From the NCBI GenBank assembly GCA_036873755.1, contig JAVTVY010033653.1, positions 62,001 to 126,000 on the forward strand: a DNA stretch of 64,000 nt. The letters run 5' to 3'. Below, in pieces: positions 13,628 to 26,439 of this stretch; position 1 is the stretch's first letter, and every line of letters starts with the position of its first letter. Source of the stretch: Hanleya hanleyi. Its lineage: Eukaryota > Mollusca > Polyplacophora > Lepidopleurida > Hanleyidae. Below the pieces are notes generated by a model that searched no databases, had not been told where the DNA came from, and saw nothing but the letters and a program-made list of their open reading frames with translations. The translations under genes were made by a program, and so were the position numbers.

Positions 13628-14327
13628 AGAAAAACACTCAGTGTGTCCATGCACTGATGTTAACACTCCGTGTGTCCATGCACTGATGTTAACACTCAGT
13701 GTGTCCATGCACTGATGTTAACACTCAGTGTGTCCATGCACTGATGTTAACACTCAGTGTGTCCATGCACTGATGTTAACACTCCGTGTGTCCATGCACT
13801 GATGTTAACACTCCGTGTGTCCATGCACTGATGTTAACACTCAGTGTGTCCATGCACTGATGTTAACACTCAGTGTGTCCATGCACTGATGAACACTCCG
13901 TGTGTCCATGCACTGATGTTAATACACTCCGTGTGTCCATGCACTGATGTTAACACTCCGTGTGTTATGCACTGATGTTAGCACTCAGTGTGTCCATGCA
14001 CTGATGTTTAACACTCAGTGTGTCCATGCACTGATGTTAACACTCCGTGTGTCCATGCACTGATGTTAACACTCCGTGTCCATGCACTGATGTTAACACT
14101 CCGTGTGTCCATGCACTGATGTTAACACTCAGTGTGTCCATGCACTGATGTTAACACTCAGTGTGTCCATGCACTGATGTTAACACTCCGTGTGTCCATG
14201 CACTGATGTTAACACTCCGTGTGTCCATGCACTGATGTTAACACTCCGTGTGTCCATGCACTGATGTTAACACTCAGTGTGTCCATGCACTGATGTTAAC
14301 ACTCAGTGTGTCCATGCACTGATGTTT
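13628..14327. repeat. 29-bp minisatellite, about 24 copies
   Basis: The unit is 'cactcagtgtgtccatgcac' + 'tgatgttaa'. A single A/C difference (actcAgtg or actcCgtg) marks two unit types that occur in runs. Rare deletions are seen near 13890, 13960 and 14080. Confidence 0.95.
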
Positions 14328-14595
14328 TTCTGCAAGATAAGAGTTACAATTCCATGAATCTGTGAGATTTCAGCACAGAGTGTCTTGCTTGGATATGATA
14401 TTCCAGCGCCTGACATTTCGCCGACTTTTTTCCTCCCCACATCTGCAGTTAGCTCAAAGAGAACAGTTATAATTGGTCTAATATATGTTTAATTTTTATA
14501 AGTCAGACTAAACAGCGCATATACATGTATGTGCTGAGTGAGGATAAATTTTGAATGTATAATCTGGGCTGTAAAACATATACCGTATCCATTAG

Positions 14596-15798
14596 GCCCC
14601 ATAAAAAATATGCCTTCACTGACTTTTCAAAAAGTCGGACGGGCGGTCCTTTTTTATTTTTTGTTTTTTTATTTTCGGAAGGGCATGGGAATGGTTCAGT
14701 TCATTCAAGAATCCACTGATATTAAGATAGTGATTGTCTAATTGGGTCCAAAAATGGTATATATACAATTAATTTTAAAGTTGCATTTTGTACACGGTCT
14801 CGTTATAGAGATTGAATACATTGGATAAATCAACAGAAATCCCATGGCGTTTGTATTTCCATTCTCACCTCTTGCAAGGTGCTATATGTGAGGTCATCTC
14901 ATTCTGATTTCGTAGTAGCAAACTCTCCATTCCTATGCAGGTAGACAGAACTCAAAAGATGGCATATGGATAAAATCGGAAATCATTGTGATTTGAAAGA
15001 CAAAACTTTGGGTGTTTTATTCCAGCAGGAAACAATAAGCTGAGCTATTCTCGCGAAATGGAGAACATGACGATCATGAATTGACGATCATGAATATGAC
15101 CTTAGGCAGTCATACCACAAAGTCCACTAGGCATGACACTATATCACGGAGGAATGGAACAATGTAAGATCTTCAACGGAAAATAAATATCAACTATACA
15201 TTTATACCGTGAAAATGCTGCAGATGTTGTGTTCCTGTATCACTACAATACACTTATATACGACTAGAAATTTAAACAAAAACAGAGATTGCAACCATAA
15301 AATTGCAAATAGTGCGACAATATCACGGACATGCCGCCTTGATTACAGCAAAGAAACTTGTCACTGAAAGACCTTCAACGAGGTCCAATTACAGATCAAA
15401 AAGTAACAGAATCATTATCACAGTCTTGGAAAGGACGAATAGATAAACATCTTTAGTATCTCCACACACAAAACAGTCAAGTAAGAAGTCTCGATCCAGG
15501 ACAGTGACATCCAATGGTGCACAGAATAAACATCAAGTTGCTGGCAAGGCGACGGTAATCACACAAAGTACGACTGTCGCGGCGTATAAAATCTTGACAT
15601 CACCTCAGCTCCTATGCCACAACAAGCATTCGTAGTGCACCACAACAGTCGCTGGTGCAAACCAGAGTCAGTTCAGCTTCATTTTCATACCAAAAGAAAC
15701 ACCAACAAGGCAGGTGAGAGAAAATAAAAAATAAATCGGGGCGGGCGGAAAAATCGGGGCGGGCGGTGATGGGAAACAAGGCATTTTTTTTATGGGGC
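14596..15798. mobile_element. 1.2-kb element with 21-bp terminal inverted repeats
   Basis: The left end GCCCCATAAAAAATATGCCT (14596) matches the reverse complement of the right end (to 15798) with one mismatch in 21. Inside each end lie GGGCGG motifs and A/T homopolymer runs. The interior has no convincing transposase frame. The subterminal layout resembles that of the element at 61532-63860. Confidence 0.6.
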
Positions 15799-17872
15799 GT
15801 TACATAGCTTTGATAATTATAAATTATATCATGCAACATGCATGCAGTTGTCTTTCATAATGCTTTCACTCATTAGCTTTGTCAATTTTTACTGAATTTG
15901 ACATCTGGACAAACATACACAATTTTACATCTTGGTAACCCTATAATCTCTCTATATGTTACCAAAAAAAAAGTGAAAATCTTTATCATATTTTGGTCTG
16001 TGAAATAAAGTTAGTGAATACCAACAAATACCAACAAATACCGAAATGTTGCATGCCGAAATGTCGGGACACCTTGTGGAAGATGTACTGTATAGCATTG
16101 CATTGTATGGTGTAAGTTATTTAGGAACCCATACTAGTTATTGTTGGCTGTTTGACAAGCATGCAGACTGACAACTGAATGTTGTGGGGGAATCTGAAGT
16201 GTATGTGTTAACAGTGTGTTAGAGCCCAACAATCCCCGACTTGCAGACCATCTTGAAAAGTTCTCCCTCCATTTATGCAGAAAAATGTCATTCACGACAT
16301 TCCTGGGTCAGCTTTGAACAGTACATGTACAGGTGAGAAGAACCCACAGGGTGTTTATAACAGGGCCAGTCTGTGAGTTTCCATGGGTTCAGAGCTTAAC
16401 AGCCTCTGTGTCCCAATCGTCTATCCTCGCCGTCATTCATATATACATGCCAGCTCTGTTCAAGGTAAGAAGAGAGGCAAATTGAATCTCTCTCTCGTCT
16501 ATAGCATCAAGGCCTGAAGGCTTTGTTGACTCACTCCCGGCTGTTCCTGTGTATAATTTTAATGTAAAACTTGTTGACCGGTAAATAGAGCTCTCAGTCT
16601 CGGACCCGCATCTAGATATCAACATGCATCGTCCTCTTCCAGCCACAGGATTGTTACTACGAACAAACAGCTTTATTTCTTGATCGATCCATCAAATATC
16701 ACCGAATTAGTGATGAAATATTTGTCAACACAAACACAAGATTTCCTACCTTCGAGGATTGAGTTGTGAGCCGATTACAGGCCTGGGAAAGATGTGCCCT
16801 ATACGGACTGTGGATAAATTAGATTTGTGATCCCCGAAACATTGAGAGAGGATTTATTTTTCAATCCCCTGACATTTAGCCAAAGGTTACATTAGTGAGG
16901 TCTGTTTTCATTAGAAGTTCTCAATGATCTCTGAAGTTACACAGGAAATGTCTCAGTCTTCATTCAAGTTTTTATTTATGGCTGTTGAAGCCCCATACAC
17001 ACTGTCTGCATGGCTGACACTATAGTAATTTATTTTCACCTGAGTGGTTAATGAGGAGAGGTAATTAGCACAGTCACACCTGTGCCAGGGTAAGTATGAT
17101 AATTAGAGTACATGACACATGGTCTGACCAGTCATTCATGTTCTGCTTATCCTGATATTAATACTTACATTCTCATATATATTCATAGCCAAGACATTCA
17201 TTCAACTCATCCGATCATTTCTTAAATAATTTAGTATATATGTATGTACATCCACATAAGTTGTAGTCCATCCTAGACTGTATCAAATTGGACTTATTTC
17301 ATTGTTTGGTGACAAATACTCTGTTAAATTTGGTAAGGAGATTTTACAGGCTAGCCAACCCAAAGATCATGTAAAAATGAGCCTGATAGACCCCTCACAT
17401 GTATAAGACTGTACAATGCTTGATGACTTATTCATCTCGTTCATCTGACAACTCATTCACTTAATAATCCACAAAATTTCCCTTCACACCTTCGGAAACA
17501 TTGACAGGTTGACCGAATCATCGGTAACGATAGTCTGTACAGTAATATTGATGTACCATTCATAACATAGTAATTGTCTCAGTGAAATGAGATGTTTTTT
17601 ATGCTTTCCCATTATTTTTTATGCCGGTATCTATGTATAAATGTGCAGTACTTTGGTACCTATAAAACTGTTGATCATGTCAGTATTTTACATGTGAAAT
17701 TGATTATTTGCATTCAAGCAAGGTTGACCATGGAAGATTTTCTCCGTCATCTTTTTGAAGTGCAATCTTTTATAACATAGTTGATTTTTTTCCCTGATTG
17801 GATAGCTTGTCCACCTTAGATTGTCATAATTGGTGATTGAATATCCCTTTTCTGAAATGGTAATGTAAATTC
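15799..17872. other. No gene recognised
   Basis: The region contains unique-looking AT-rich sequence. Short frames (for example 16437-16646 -) have no supporting splice structure or recognisable motif. Confidence 0.45.
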
Positions 17873-18442
17873 AGTACAGGCACGGCGGAGCCGAGGGGGG
17901 GGGGGGGCTACGGGGGCTGAAGCCTCCCCCCCCCTCTCCCCAAATAATTTGCCCAACTTTCCTAACGTTCATATGATGTCAACGAAAAAATACTTCAATG
18001 AATATTGTATTTTTGAAATGAATAGTAAAATGAATTGTCTGCGTCGCATATCTATCGCATAACTAAAACTATTTACAGATGTCCAGCATTAGTGGGTCAG
18101 TCAAAGCTCTAGAATTTTTTTTACCGGCATTGTTTAGTAATTTTTAGGTTAAAAAAGGTTGATAGTGTTATACCATGTAAAAGATGGCACAGATAAATGA
18201 TTAAATCCTCACACCATGTATGCCACCAATTACTAAGACAAGTGCCATTAAAAACATTGACTCCTATGTTCTGGACGGTTCGTGATATCAGCGAAGATAA
18301 AATACTGTTTGATTGTTCAGCCTTGCATTCATCAAAACTAGCAAGAGAATGGATATATTCTTGATAAAAGCATATTCGTGATATTTATTTTGTCAATCAC
18401 ATGAAAACAGTCTTTGTCTTTGGTGACTATTACCTTCGCCTA

Positions 18443-19682
18443 ATTGTGCTATGATACAGGGACGGCGGAGCAGGAGGGGCCATCCTCCCACCAATACTTT
18501 CAGCAAAAACAGAAAAAAACCCACGAACACACCCACATACACACGAAACAAAAAATTGGACAGAGAAAGATAAAGAACCGATTGAGTGACACAAAAACAC
18601 CTATATCCGTATTGAATGCAGATTTTAATTTTCGATAAGTTATAACCATGAGAGACATCCTTGATTATTCACATGATTTACAAGTTGTGTTCATAAAATG
18701 CTGCTCTAGTACACGCTATAATAGCCAGTCAATTATGACTGCCTGACTACTCCAAAAATTGACCAAATACTCGCCTCCGATTCTCGTTGTTGATGACTTC
18801 CTTCACTACATGTATATCAACCAAGTTGTATGTATTCCATCACCTTGGTTGATATAGCGAATGAATTCATCAACAACGATAATAGGAACTTCCTCCCTAT
18901 GGACAAACAGGAGCATGCAGTTGAACGTTCGCTGATGGTGGTAGAATTTTCAATATACATGAATCAAAACGAGACAAGGCTCCACAACAAGAAGAAAAAA
19001 TCTCTGTGCCAGTGACATGATCGAAGCTTAATGAACCTTTGAATTGATATATATTTAAATTATTTATACTTCCGAACATCAGTTTGTTTGACGATGAATA
19101 TTAAAAAAAATGTTGGGAAAACAGGCAACACAAATGGAGTTTACACGGGCGAGGATTTCTTGTTTTATTGCTCGGAAATACGTTAGAACGCCTCTCCGGC
19201 CATCTAAAGCCCGGCGCACACGAGAGCTATCAGCTGAGCTGACGGCCTCAATTGCCTGTCAGCTATGGGCTAGCTCTCGTGTGCGGGCAGTTTTTGCTGA
19301 GTTTTTGGCCTCGCGAGGCCGGGAAAAAGATATCAAACTTGTTTGATAATTTCGCCTCCTGAGGCCAAATCCTCATCGTGTGCGGCGAACGCAAGCCAAC
19401 AGCTCAGCAGTTTTATTGGACCGGCCAATGAATCGCATGTTATTTTCACGCGATTCATACGCACGACTCTTCAAAATGGTCTTGATGAAGACATGAGGAA
19501 ACTGAAATCAATTTCATGAAACTTTTGCTCACCGTGTGCGCTGAATCCACACGGGAGCTAGCCCCTGAGCTGACCGGCAATTGAGACCGATAGCTCAGCT
19601 GACATCTCTTGTGTGCGCCGGGCTTAAGACCCCTGGAGCTTCCGGGGTCTAGACGGCCCCTGGACCCACGCCTGATTGTGCT
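18443..19682. mobile_element. Possible hAT-like element ends (CAGG...CCTG) with ATTGTGCT at both sides
   Basis: ATTGTGCT occurs at 18443-18450 and 19675-19682. CAGGGACGGCGGAGCAGG starts at 18457 and the right end is the complement of CAGGCGTGGGTCCAGGGG, ending 19674. hAT elements typically have CAGG-like ends and 8-bp duplications. Six extra bases separate the left ATTGTGCT from CAGG, which weakens the case. A similar left end (caggcacggcggagcc) occurs alone at 17878. Confidence 0.35.
19208..19624. mobile_element. Harbinger-like MITE, ~417 bp, long inverted repeats, TAA duplication
   Basis: Inverted repeats of about 80 bp start AGCCCGGCGCACACGAGAG on the left, and the right end reads inward AGCCCGGCGCACACAAGAG. 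TAA flanks both sides (19205-19207 and 19625-19627), as expected for PIF/Harbinger-type insertion. No coding capacity is seen apart from a short chance frame. Confidence 0.7.
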
Positions 19683-19910
19683 GTCAGTGTGATAGTAAAC
19701 TTGAGTCTTACAAGTGTGTCATAACATTGCTTCGCAGAACATAATTTAAACTTGTGTAAACATAATTCAGTTTGAATCACCAAATGTCTCTTGTATGGAG
19801 AAACCTGATAGATTATATATTCTGGGGATTTTTAGGTACAAAATAGAAGCAAATAACAAGGAGTATAGTGATATGTTACCCACCCAGTGGGGACCATAAC
19901 ATTAGAAAAT

Positions 19911-21117
19911 ACGAAGCTGTGCATCTGAAAACCCCTCGGCTCTGGGCACATTCATAATGTATTCAATTTGAACCAAGATGTCAGGAACACCAAGCAGTCA
20001 AGTCATAAATATACAGATTATCAAAAATTTTGCAATTGGAAATGACCCCTAAGGTTTCCATTCAATCAGAGAAACCGGTATTCATTACATAAGTTTCTTG
20101 ATGCATCAATGATGTATACCAAATTTTACATCGAGCAGTTGAACGGTATCAGAGATAAAGAGATCATTAATGATTTCGCATAAATTAAAGATGGCCGCCC
20201 ATCCTTCCCGCCACTCAGAGGAACTGATGTGGTTATTCATTGAAAGTCTCTTGATGCATTAATTGATGCTGTATACCAAGTTTCGTATAGAACACTGAAA
20301 TGGTATCAGAGATATACATCATTAAAGATTTTGCATAAATTAAAGATGGCCACCAAGGTTTCCGCCAATCAGAGAAACCAGAACTGTCATTTGTCGTAAG
20401 TCTCTTGATTCATCGATGATGTATACCAAATTTTACATTGAGCACTTAAACGGTATCAGAGAACGAGATCAATAATGATTTTGCATAAATTAAAGATGGC
20501 CGCCCATCCTTCCCTCCACTCAGAGGAACTGATGTGGTTATTCATTGCAAGTCTCTTGATACATCGATGCTGTATACCAAGTTTGGTATAGAACACTTAA
20601 ATGGTATCAGAGATATATATCATTAACGTTTTTGCATAAATTAAAGATGGCTGCCAAGGTTTTCGGTCAATCAGGTCCCGATTCAAACTATCTGGATGTA
20701 TCGATGATGTATACCAACTTTCATATAAAACAAGTGAATGGTAACAGAGATATGTATCATTATCGATTTCGCATAAATTAAAGATGGCCTCCAGGATTTC
20801 CAGCTAATCAGAAAAGCCGGTTTGGTAATTCATTGAAAGTTGCTTGATGTATCGATGATGTATACCAACTTTCGTATTGAACAGTTGAATGGTTTCCGAG
20901 ATATGGATCATTATCCATTTTGCATAAAATTAAAGATGGCCGCCAAGATTTCCACCCATTTCAATAGGCTTGTGGTCCTTGACTAGGTAAATAAGCATAC
21001 CAAATTTGGAATTCAACAGTGGAACCGTTTTCCGGCTATCTCGCTCACGTACGGACAGACGGACGTATAAGACGACGACAATACCCCATGGCCAAAATTG
21101 GCCGAGGGGTAAAAAGC
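19911..21117 (+). mobile_element. Hairpin-ended element with six ~150-bp tandem units
   Basis: The head is 'acgaagctgtgcatctgaaa' + 'acccctcggctctggg'. The core unit contains 'gcataaattaaagatggccg', recurring near 20176, 20333, 20487, 20638, 20774 and 20920, with 'gatgtataccaa'. The right end has 'acggacagacggacg', then a hairpin (ccccatggccaaaattggcc followed by gagggg) and 'aaaaagcaataatt'. The copy at 25066-25692 shares head and tail. No protein is encoded. Confidence 0.7.
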
Positions 21118-24030
21118 AATAATTGAACTTCCCAAATAATCTCCCAGAGACTGGACTGGTGTCAGTCTCTGGTATAACCACTATTCAACTGGATTGTCTC
21201 AAAACATAAACTGTTTACCTTCAGACCACTAATACCTGACTAATCAGATTGTGTACTGTTGGATAAATGTATGCTCCTGGCCTTGATCATCCCCTAAATC
21301 CTCATATGATTGGGTCTTACAGATTTAACTTGTTTGCATTCCTGTCCATTGTGGGATCCAGATTAAATACCACATTCTTCCCTAACTAAATCCTTCAGGC
21401 TGGACAAATTACATGTATTACTGTTAATTCCTAGCTCAAATGCACATCCACGGATACACACGTACAAATCACAAACCATACCGTTAAAAAAATGTAATTT
21501 TTTTAATCTGACACATTCTGTGGATATTTGATCAAGTGATGTTGGACATTGCTATTTTCCCCCTTGTGATAGGTTTTGATATCTGGGATGGTAAACAGTC
21601 CCCCTACCCTCCCCGGTGGCACAGAGCCCCAACCTCTATCTCATGAACTATGCCTTGCCCAGTGCCCACCCCTTAATCTTCTGAAAGCTTCCATCATTGT
21701 ACACTTGTTGTAGGCCTACTGAGTCCCATCCTCTATCTCCTCAACTAACTCTTGCCTCATCCCAAAATGTCATATATTCTGAAAGTTCACATGATTGTAC
21801 ACTTATGGGAGGCTCAAGTGCAGTCATCATATAAAATTTTCTTCACCCTCATCACCATTGTATATAGTCTACACAGCATGTGAGTCTCAAATGGCTCTGA
21901 TATTCACTTTTCATCTTGTGTATTGTGGAACTATTATTATTTAATCACAGGTAAAGAGTATACAGTGGATATGATTTTTTTGATTTTTTTTTTATGTTGG
22001 GGACTTGTCGTGGCTGGGGTTCTCCTAAATCTTTTCCCATTTGTCTGATAGAACTCTCAGATGGTCGAATTGTCATCAGCAAGACCATGTGAACTTGAAA
22101 ACAATTAGCTTGATCAAATTCAGGACATGGTTTCACTTTTATCCTGTGTACACAGCCAGGTAAATTGAGCCAGGTTTTGGTGGGTTTGACCTCTGGTCCG
22201 GTCTATCTCCCCATCACAGGTATTTTACAGGTATGTGTGGGCCACTGTTTGTACCCTGATCCTGCCTCGGACAGGGGCTTAACACTGGTCACCTAACACT
22301 ACCTACCTGGTCACCGCTCCTCCTCGTATATATTACCATCTCTTATATATCCACCTAGATTCCCACCATTGGGGACATTAATATACAACGGGGGCAAATA
22401 TTTATCAGAGAACTGGGATAAGCCTGTAGCTAGGTACCGAAAGCTCCTATTTAATGCTGCGAAGTATATAAATTAGTTTTTGTTGGCAAAATGTACATGT
22501 AATATCTTGTAAAACCATTACCCAGCCTATTTATAACTTTAAACAATTTCAAGCAAATATTGTTTTTGGACCTTAGGATAACGAATAGGATAAGCTTGCA
22601 ATTGGTACCAAATTGTTTGTGGGAAAATAACTACTTTTACATGAACAGGCATGAACATGTATTTCTACCTCAGTTACTGAACATTTCTTGGATACTATTC
22701 AAACAGTAGAAGCATTTACCCCAAATTGTTAATTATGTAACTTGGACGTATGAAGTACAGGCCAGAAGATTCCATGGAACCAATAGTTCTGGTTCCATCT
22801 AGGTTCCATGTGAGCTAATTTATGGAACCTGCACATTGTTTCCAATTGACTGAGGCTGAACTGTATGCTACTAAAGAAAAGGTAATATGATTGGTTTTCA
22901 TGGATGGAATACACAGAACCAAAAATCAGGTTATGGCCATTACTGAACATCCCCCATAATTAGGAATATCTGTCTCGACAAAACTCTTCTGCTATCAAAA
23001 TAACCCACATTCAACATTATGTTAAAGTTGCTGAGGTTAACTCTTATTGCCACAGCATTTACCACAACAATATGTAAGTTTCCAAACAAAGGACATTAAT
23101 TACGCAATTATATACTATTGGTGTTACAATAGTAAATGTTGTCTTGAATGTGGATGTGTTCAAATCGAAAAAGAGTGGTCTGTCGAGCCCAATTTTAAAG
23201 TTCTTGGAATGGTCATTTGCTGAATTTATTGCACTGTTTTTATGATGCCTTTTCTGTATTCCTGTAATCAAGTCGAGCATTCATATGGTGTATACAATCT
23301 ATGAAAGCCTTTGCCAGCTGAAAGTTGATCTGCCCTCTGGCCCTTGACCAGCACATAAACAGACTTACTGTATTAACTGTGTATGATGATTGATGCTGTC
23401 CACATCGAAATACCTGTTAACCATATAAAAAATAAGTCCAACTGTCAATTGCTCGTGGTTCAATTTGCTGGAATAAAAATATTTTTCCTTTGACTTTCCA
23501 TATACAAGATGTATACAACAGGCTTTGAAAGGGAAGGGAGATAAGAAAGGGATCCTACCATCTCAACATGTTTCAATACCTTTCACACTCAAAAACATTA
23601 ATGATAAAGCCCTCTAATCAACAGTCTCACATTGAAATACTACTTAAAAAAAAGGGCATATCCAAACAATAATATATTTAAAACATGAGGCAGCACCTAA
23701 AAGGTGCAACAACCCCTCAGCCAGACAGTTTTAGTCAGTGTATATTGGTACACAATGAATGGAAAATGCATATGTAAAAGCCTGAAAGATTTGGTTGAAT
23801 GCAGAAGATGCTTTAGCAGTAGCTTGTAAAAGATTAAAATGTGATAAATTCAGTGTGGGATGTTGGATGAATGGGAGAACTAAATAAATAATTTGACATA
23901 TCACATGCGAAAAATATGGCGGAAGAACAAAAAATATTCTATTCAAAAACAAAAGGTTGCAAGCCATTCTTGCTTGAACCCTTATAATAATCTGAAAAAT
24001 CGACCATAGAGGTCCATGTCCCCCGCTAGC
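21118..24030. other. No gene recognised
   Basis: The region has unique-looking sequence with short frames only. I saw no terminal repeats or RNA genes. Confidence 0.45.
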
Positions 24031-24035
24031 AGCAC

Positions 24036-24067
24036 CAGTTATGGTGGATCACATCCATCATAACTGG
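24036..24067. other. Strong stem-loop
   Basis: 'agttatggtggat' and 'atccatcataact' can pair (13 bp with one mismatch) around a 3-nt loop. It lies just left of the tandem core of the element at 24130-25025 and may be its other end. Confidence 0.5.
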
Positions 24068-24129
24068 CACTGCTGCTGCTGCTTTGGTCGATGATATCTC
24101 ATATCATTGATGAAAAGTATGATTTGAAA

Positions 24130-25025
24130 ATGGAGATATCGCTGATGAGCGATCCAGTATGGCTGATGGTGGCCATATTGGATTAAGCACGTCCTTGAAA
24201 AACAATCCTAATCCTCCTCTCAACAATGTCAAGGCATGCACTCCCCAGGTATAAAGTAGATCGGTTGAATCGTTCTCGAGTTATTGTACGGACAAGATCC
24301 AACTGCTTATAATCCAATATGGCTGACGGCGGCCATATTAGATTACGCACATTGCTGAAAAACAACCCCAACTCACAGTCCTCTCACCAATGTCAAGGCA
24401 CACCCCAAGTTTGAAGTTGATCGGTTAAATCGTTCACGAGTTATTGTCCGGACAAGAAAATCTAAAATCCAACTGCTTATAATCCAATATGGCTGACGGC
24501 GGCCATATTGGATTATGCACATTGCTGAAAAACAATCCCAACCGTCCTCTCACCGATGTCAAGGCACTCCCCAATTTTGAAGTAGATCAGTTGAATCGTA
24601 CTCCAGTTATTGTCCGGACAAGATCAAACTGCTTAAAATCCAATGAAATCCAGTATGGCCGATGGTGGCCATATTGGATTAAGCACATCCTTGAAAAACA
24701 ATCCCAATCCTCCTCTAAACAATGTCAAGGCACTCCCCAGGTATGAAGTAGATCGTCTGAATCGTTCTCGAGTTATTGTCCGGACAAGATCCAACTGCTT
24801 ATAATCCAATATGGTTGACGGCGGCCATATCAGATTACGCACATTGCTGGAAAACAATCCCAACCGTCCTCTCGCCAATGTCAAGGCACACCCCAAGTTT
24901 GAAGTTGATCGGTTAAATCGTTCACGAGTTATTGTCCGGACAAGAAAATCTTACGGAATTACGGACACCGGTGTTTCTAAGTCCCCTCCCCCCCCACCAC
25001 TAAGTAGTGGGGGACAACAATAATA
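24130..25025 (+). mobile_element. Hairpin-ended element with five ~155-170-bp tandem units
   Basis: 'atggctgatggtggccatat' recurs near 24161, 24321, 24491, 24657 and 24812. Each unit continues with 'ttgctgaaaaacaatccca', 'caatgtcaaggca', 'gttattgtccggacaag' and 'aactgcttataatccaat'. The right end is a palindrome (ccccaccactaagtagtgggg, 24991-25013) followed by 'acaacaataataaa'. Open frames on both strands are artefacts of the array. Confidence 0.7.
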
Positions 25026-25065
25026 AATTCTTCCGATTTTCAGTGGAAGCCAAGTAATATAGAGT

Positions 25066-25692
25066 TTTTGATAGGAATACGAAGCTGCATGCGCATCTAA
25101 AATCCCTCGGCTCTGGGATCGATGCTGTATACCAAGTTTCATATAGAACAGTTAAATGGTATAAGAGATTACATCATTAAAAATTTTGCATAAATTAAAG
25201 ATGGCCGCCAAGGCTTCAACCAATCAGGGAAACTGGTTTGGTCATTCCTTTAAAGTTTCTTGATGTATCGATAATCTATACCAAGTTTCACACTGAACAG
25301 CGAAATGGTTTCCGAGACACACAAGATTCATGCTTTCACATAAATTAAAGATGGCCGCCAAAGTTTCCACCCAATCGGGTCCAGATTCAATAGGGTTCTG
25401 GGTCACAAGCATATGGATGTGCACGGCAACTTTGGTGTACCTAGGGTAAGTCGTTCTAAAGATATCTTGGTAACGAGAAAGCTGTAACGGTTTTGCATAA
25501 ATTAAAGATGGCCACCAAACCAATCGGGTCCAAATTCAAGACTTGTGGTTGACCACCCAACAATCCTGCATACCAAATTTGAAGTCTCTAGCAGCAACGG
25601 TTTGGCTTCTAGACCGGTCACAAGAATTGTTGACGACTGACGACCGGACGTACTTGCCGACGACTAATAGGCTGAGGGGTAAAAAAGCAATT
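25066..25692 (+). mobile_element. Second copy of the 19.9-21.1-kb hairpin-ended element
   Basis: It has the same head (ccctcggctctggg), three core units (gcataaattaaagatggc near 25190, 25348 and 25500) and the same end type (ggacgtacttgccgacgact, then aggctgaggggtaaaaaagc). It is about half the length of the first copy because it has fewer core units. Confidence 0.65.
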
Positions 25693-26015
25693 AGAAAAAA
25701 TATTCACACTGAAATACTAAATTCTACAAATGTAATAATACCACTAAAATAAATTTAAAAATAATTAAGAAGTGACTGGTATGCTGGACTATATATAAGT
25801 TAATAAATGGATGGATTATCTTCCCAGTTCTGTGCACGTTGTTCAAAAGTTCTAAAATCACAGTTTTTCGTGTCCCACATGCATGGCTGACTATTTTTTC
25901 TTTTTTTAATAAATGAGAAAAATAAATGAATGAGAGAATGTGAGAAATAACAAGGACGTCAATCTATGGGATTTTAAGTGAAAAATGTGCACTCAACATG
26001 ATATCTTAGAAAAAA

Positions 26016-26431
26016 TTAACATGGTGATCGAATGTTCTATTTCTTTGCTTACATTAATTAACATGGTGATCGAATGTTCTATTTCTTTGCTTACATTAAT
26101 TAACATGGTGATCGAATGTTCTATTTCTTTGCTTACATTAATTAACATGGTGATCGAATGTTCTATTTCTTTGCTTACATTAATTAACATGGTGATCGAA
26201 TGTTCTATTTCTTTGCTTACATTAATTAACATGGTGATCGAATGTTCTATTTCTTTGCTTACATTAATTAACATGGTGATCGAATGTTCTATTTCTTTGC
26301 TTACATTAATTAACATGGTGATCGAATGTTCTATTTCTTTGCTTACATTAATTAACATGGTGATCGAATGTTCTATTTCTTTGCTTACATTAATTAACAT
26401 GGTGATCGAATGTTCTATTTCTTTGCTTACA
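26016..26431. repeat. 42-bp minisatellite, ten essentially identical copies
   Basis: The unit is 'attaacatggtgatcgaatg' + 'ttctatttctttgcttacat' + 'ta', and I see no differences between copies. Both strands stay open over the array (14-residue repeats NMVIECSISLLTLI on + and MLINVSKEIEHSIT on -) because 42 is a multiple of three. Coding is not supported. Confidence 0.95.
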
Positions 26432-26439
26432 TTTCCACC

